Assembly (NCBI RefSeq): GCF_001552735.1
Contig: NZ_BCRT01000010.1
Location: forward strand, 248,001 to 312,000
DNA from: Sanguibacter suarezii NBRC 16159
GTDB taxonomy: Bacteria > Actinomycetota > Actinomycetes > Actinomycetales > Cellulomonadaceae
DNA length: 64,000 bases
Direction: 5' to 3'
Below, piece by piece: positions 63,129 to 64,000 of the stretch. Each line of letters starts with the position of its first letter. Position 1 is the first letter of the stretch. Below the pieces are notes generated by a model. That model saw only the letters and a program-made list of their open reading frames with translations, had not been told where the DNA came from and ran no database searches. A program made the position numbers and the translations under genes.

Positions 63129-64000
63129 ATGACCAGGCACATCGACATCAGAAAAAACACCTACCTCGACTCGGTCTCGCTCATGTCCATGAGCACCAAG
63201 GCCAACGGCATCGAGGGCGTCACGCAGGCGTTCATCGCCATGGCGACGCCGATGAACAAGGAGGTCCTCGCAAACCTCTCGATCACCGACCCGGCCATCG
63301 ACGACGCCCGGCCGAGCGACCTCATGATCGTCATCGACACCGACGAGGACCAGCTCGCGCGCGCAGTGGGCGAGGTCGACGACATCCTCGCTCGCAAGAG
63401 TGCCGGGAACGCGGCTGCCGACATCCGGTACAACACGCTCGGCCAGGCCTTCGACGAGGTCCCCGACGCGAACCTCGTCCTCATCTCGGTCAACGGCGCC
63501 TTTGCCGCACGTGAGGCGCGCAAGGCCCTCGCTGCCGACAGGCACGTGATGATCTTCTCGGACAACGTCTCGATCGAGGACGAGCTCGAGCTCAAGACCA
63601 TGGCTCACGAGAAGGGCTTGCTCCTCATGGGCCCCGACTGCGGCACGGCGATCATCAACGGCACTGGCCTCGCCTTCGCCAACGCGGTGCGCCGCGGCTC
63701 GCTGGGCATCGTCGGCGCGTCGGGGACCGGCAGCCAGGAGATCGCGGTCCGCATCCACGAGCTCGGCGGGGGGATCTCGCAGCTGATCGGCACCGGAGGG
63801 CGTGACCTCTCGACCAGCATCGGCGGGATCATGACGATCGACGCCATCCGCGCGCTCGACGCGGACCCGCAGACGAGCGTCATCGTCGTCGTCTCCAAGC
63901 CTCCGGCCGACGAGGTCGCCTCCGCGGTCCTCGCCGCCGCGGGCGCGACGACGAAGCCCGTCGTCGTCGCCTTCCTGGGCAGCGAGCGCACCGAGTCCGG
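63129..64000 (+). CDS. fdrA: FdrA family protein (AllF-like), cut by window end
   Basis: 290 residues visible, no stop before the end. RKNTYLDSVSLMSMSTKANGIEGVTQAFIAMATPMNKEVL is the FdrA N-terminus; LLMGPDCGTAIINGTGLAFAN and GIVGASGTGSQEIAVRIHELGGGISQLIGTGGRDLS belong to the succinyl-CoA-synthetase-like CoA-binding and ligase fold. In Escherichia coli FdrA (AllF) is a subunit of oxamate carbamoyltransferase. AAGGAAG precedes the ATG by about 6 nt. An AllG/YlbE (DUF1116) gene is expected just beyond the window. Confidence 0.9.
   Translation, partial: MTRHIDIRKNTYLDSVSLMSMSTKANGIEGVTQAFIAMATPMNKEVLANLSITDPAIDDARPSDLMIVIDTDEDQLARAVGEVDDILARKSAGNAAADIRYNTLGQAFDEVPDANLVLISVNGAFAAREARKALAADRHVMIFSDNVSIEDELELKTMAHEKGLLLMGPDCGTAIINGTGLAFANAVRRGSLGIVGASGTGSQEIAVRIHELGGGISQLIGTGGRDLSTSIGGIMTIDAIRALDADPQTSVIVVVSKPPADEVASAVLAAAGATTKPVVVAFLGSERTES

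Overview
The window is very GC-rich, gene-dense DNA with many overlapping start and stop codons. It carries a class-A RNase P RNA, a GlnA2/GlnE pair, a polyphosphate glucokinase, a C4 zinc-ribbon protein and DUF4235. This points to a Gram-positive actinobacterium, probably Micrococcales near Cellulomonas, Sanguibacter or Promicromonospora. That placement rests on gene content and style only. No tRNA, rRNA, insertion sequence, prophage or CRISPR array was seen.

Layout. Bases 1-5965 hold a cut-off phosphopantetheinyl transferase and a minus-strand pair: a Pls/PosA-type single-module peptide synthetase translationally coupled to an M1 metallopeptidase. Bases 6141-10792 hold a GlmU-like/phosphohexomutase fusion and a GH94 phosphorylase that looks like chitobiose phosphorylase. 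Bases 11000-15575 hold PPK2, Nif3, a zinc-ribbon protein, YaaA, a tautomerase-like protein and an unknown gene. A large secreted GH53 galactanase, a Nudix hydrolase, rnpB and a STAS protein follow up to 20500. Bases 20694-29942 are core metabolism: polyphosphate glucokinase, methionine aminopeptidase, a SPOR-like protein, PanB, NadE, GlnA2 and GlnE. Bases 30036-34689 hold a small membrane protein and a permease/USP/dimethylargininase/AI-2E-family operon.

The most striking region is 34926-48986, an envelope-polysaccharide locus. Two plus-strand genes should make UDP-glucuronate and UDP-xylose. Opposite them runs an eight-gene minus-strand operon, 47946 to 37412, with overlapping genes throughout and mostly ATGA or GTGA junctions. 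It encodes a complete route from sedoheptulose 7-phosphate to ADP-heptose in two fusion proteins: SIS isomerase + PfkB kinase + adenylyltransferase, and GT2 glycosyltransferase + GmhB-type phosphatase. Two GT9 heptosyltransferase-like enzymes, two further glycosyltransferases, a short-chain dehydrogenase and a NodU-type carbamoyltransferase complete it. I infer a carbamoylated, heptose-containing glycan in a Gram-positive cell.

Bases 48991-58945 are mixed: a ThDP enzyme with a small partner, DUF4235, an S41 lipoprotein, a TetR/membrane-protein pair with visible operators, an MDR oxidoreductase, a GNAT, a bile-salt-hydrolase-type enzyme and an APH-type kinase. Bases 59168-64000 form a ureide/oxamate catabolic locus: GntR regulator, carbamate kinase, DUF2877 (AllH-like), NCS1 permease and FdrA (AllF-like, cut by the window end), with paired GntR-type palindromes at the divergent promoter. 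Two unusual clusters of short repeats ending in long perfect or near-perfect hairpins lie between convergent genes at 13639-13704 and 20573-20663.
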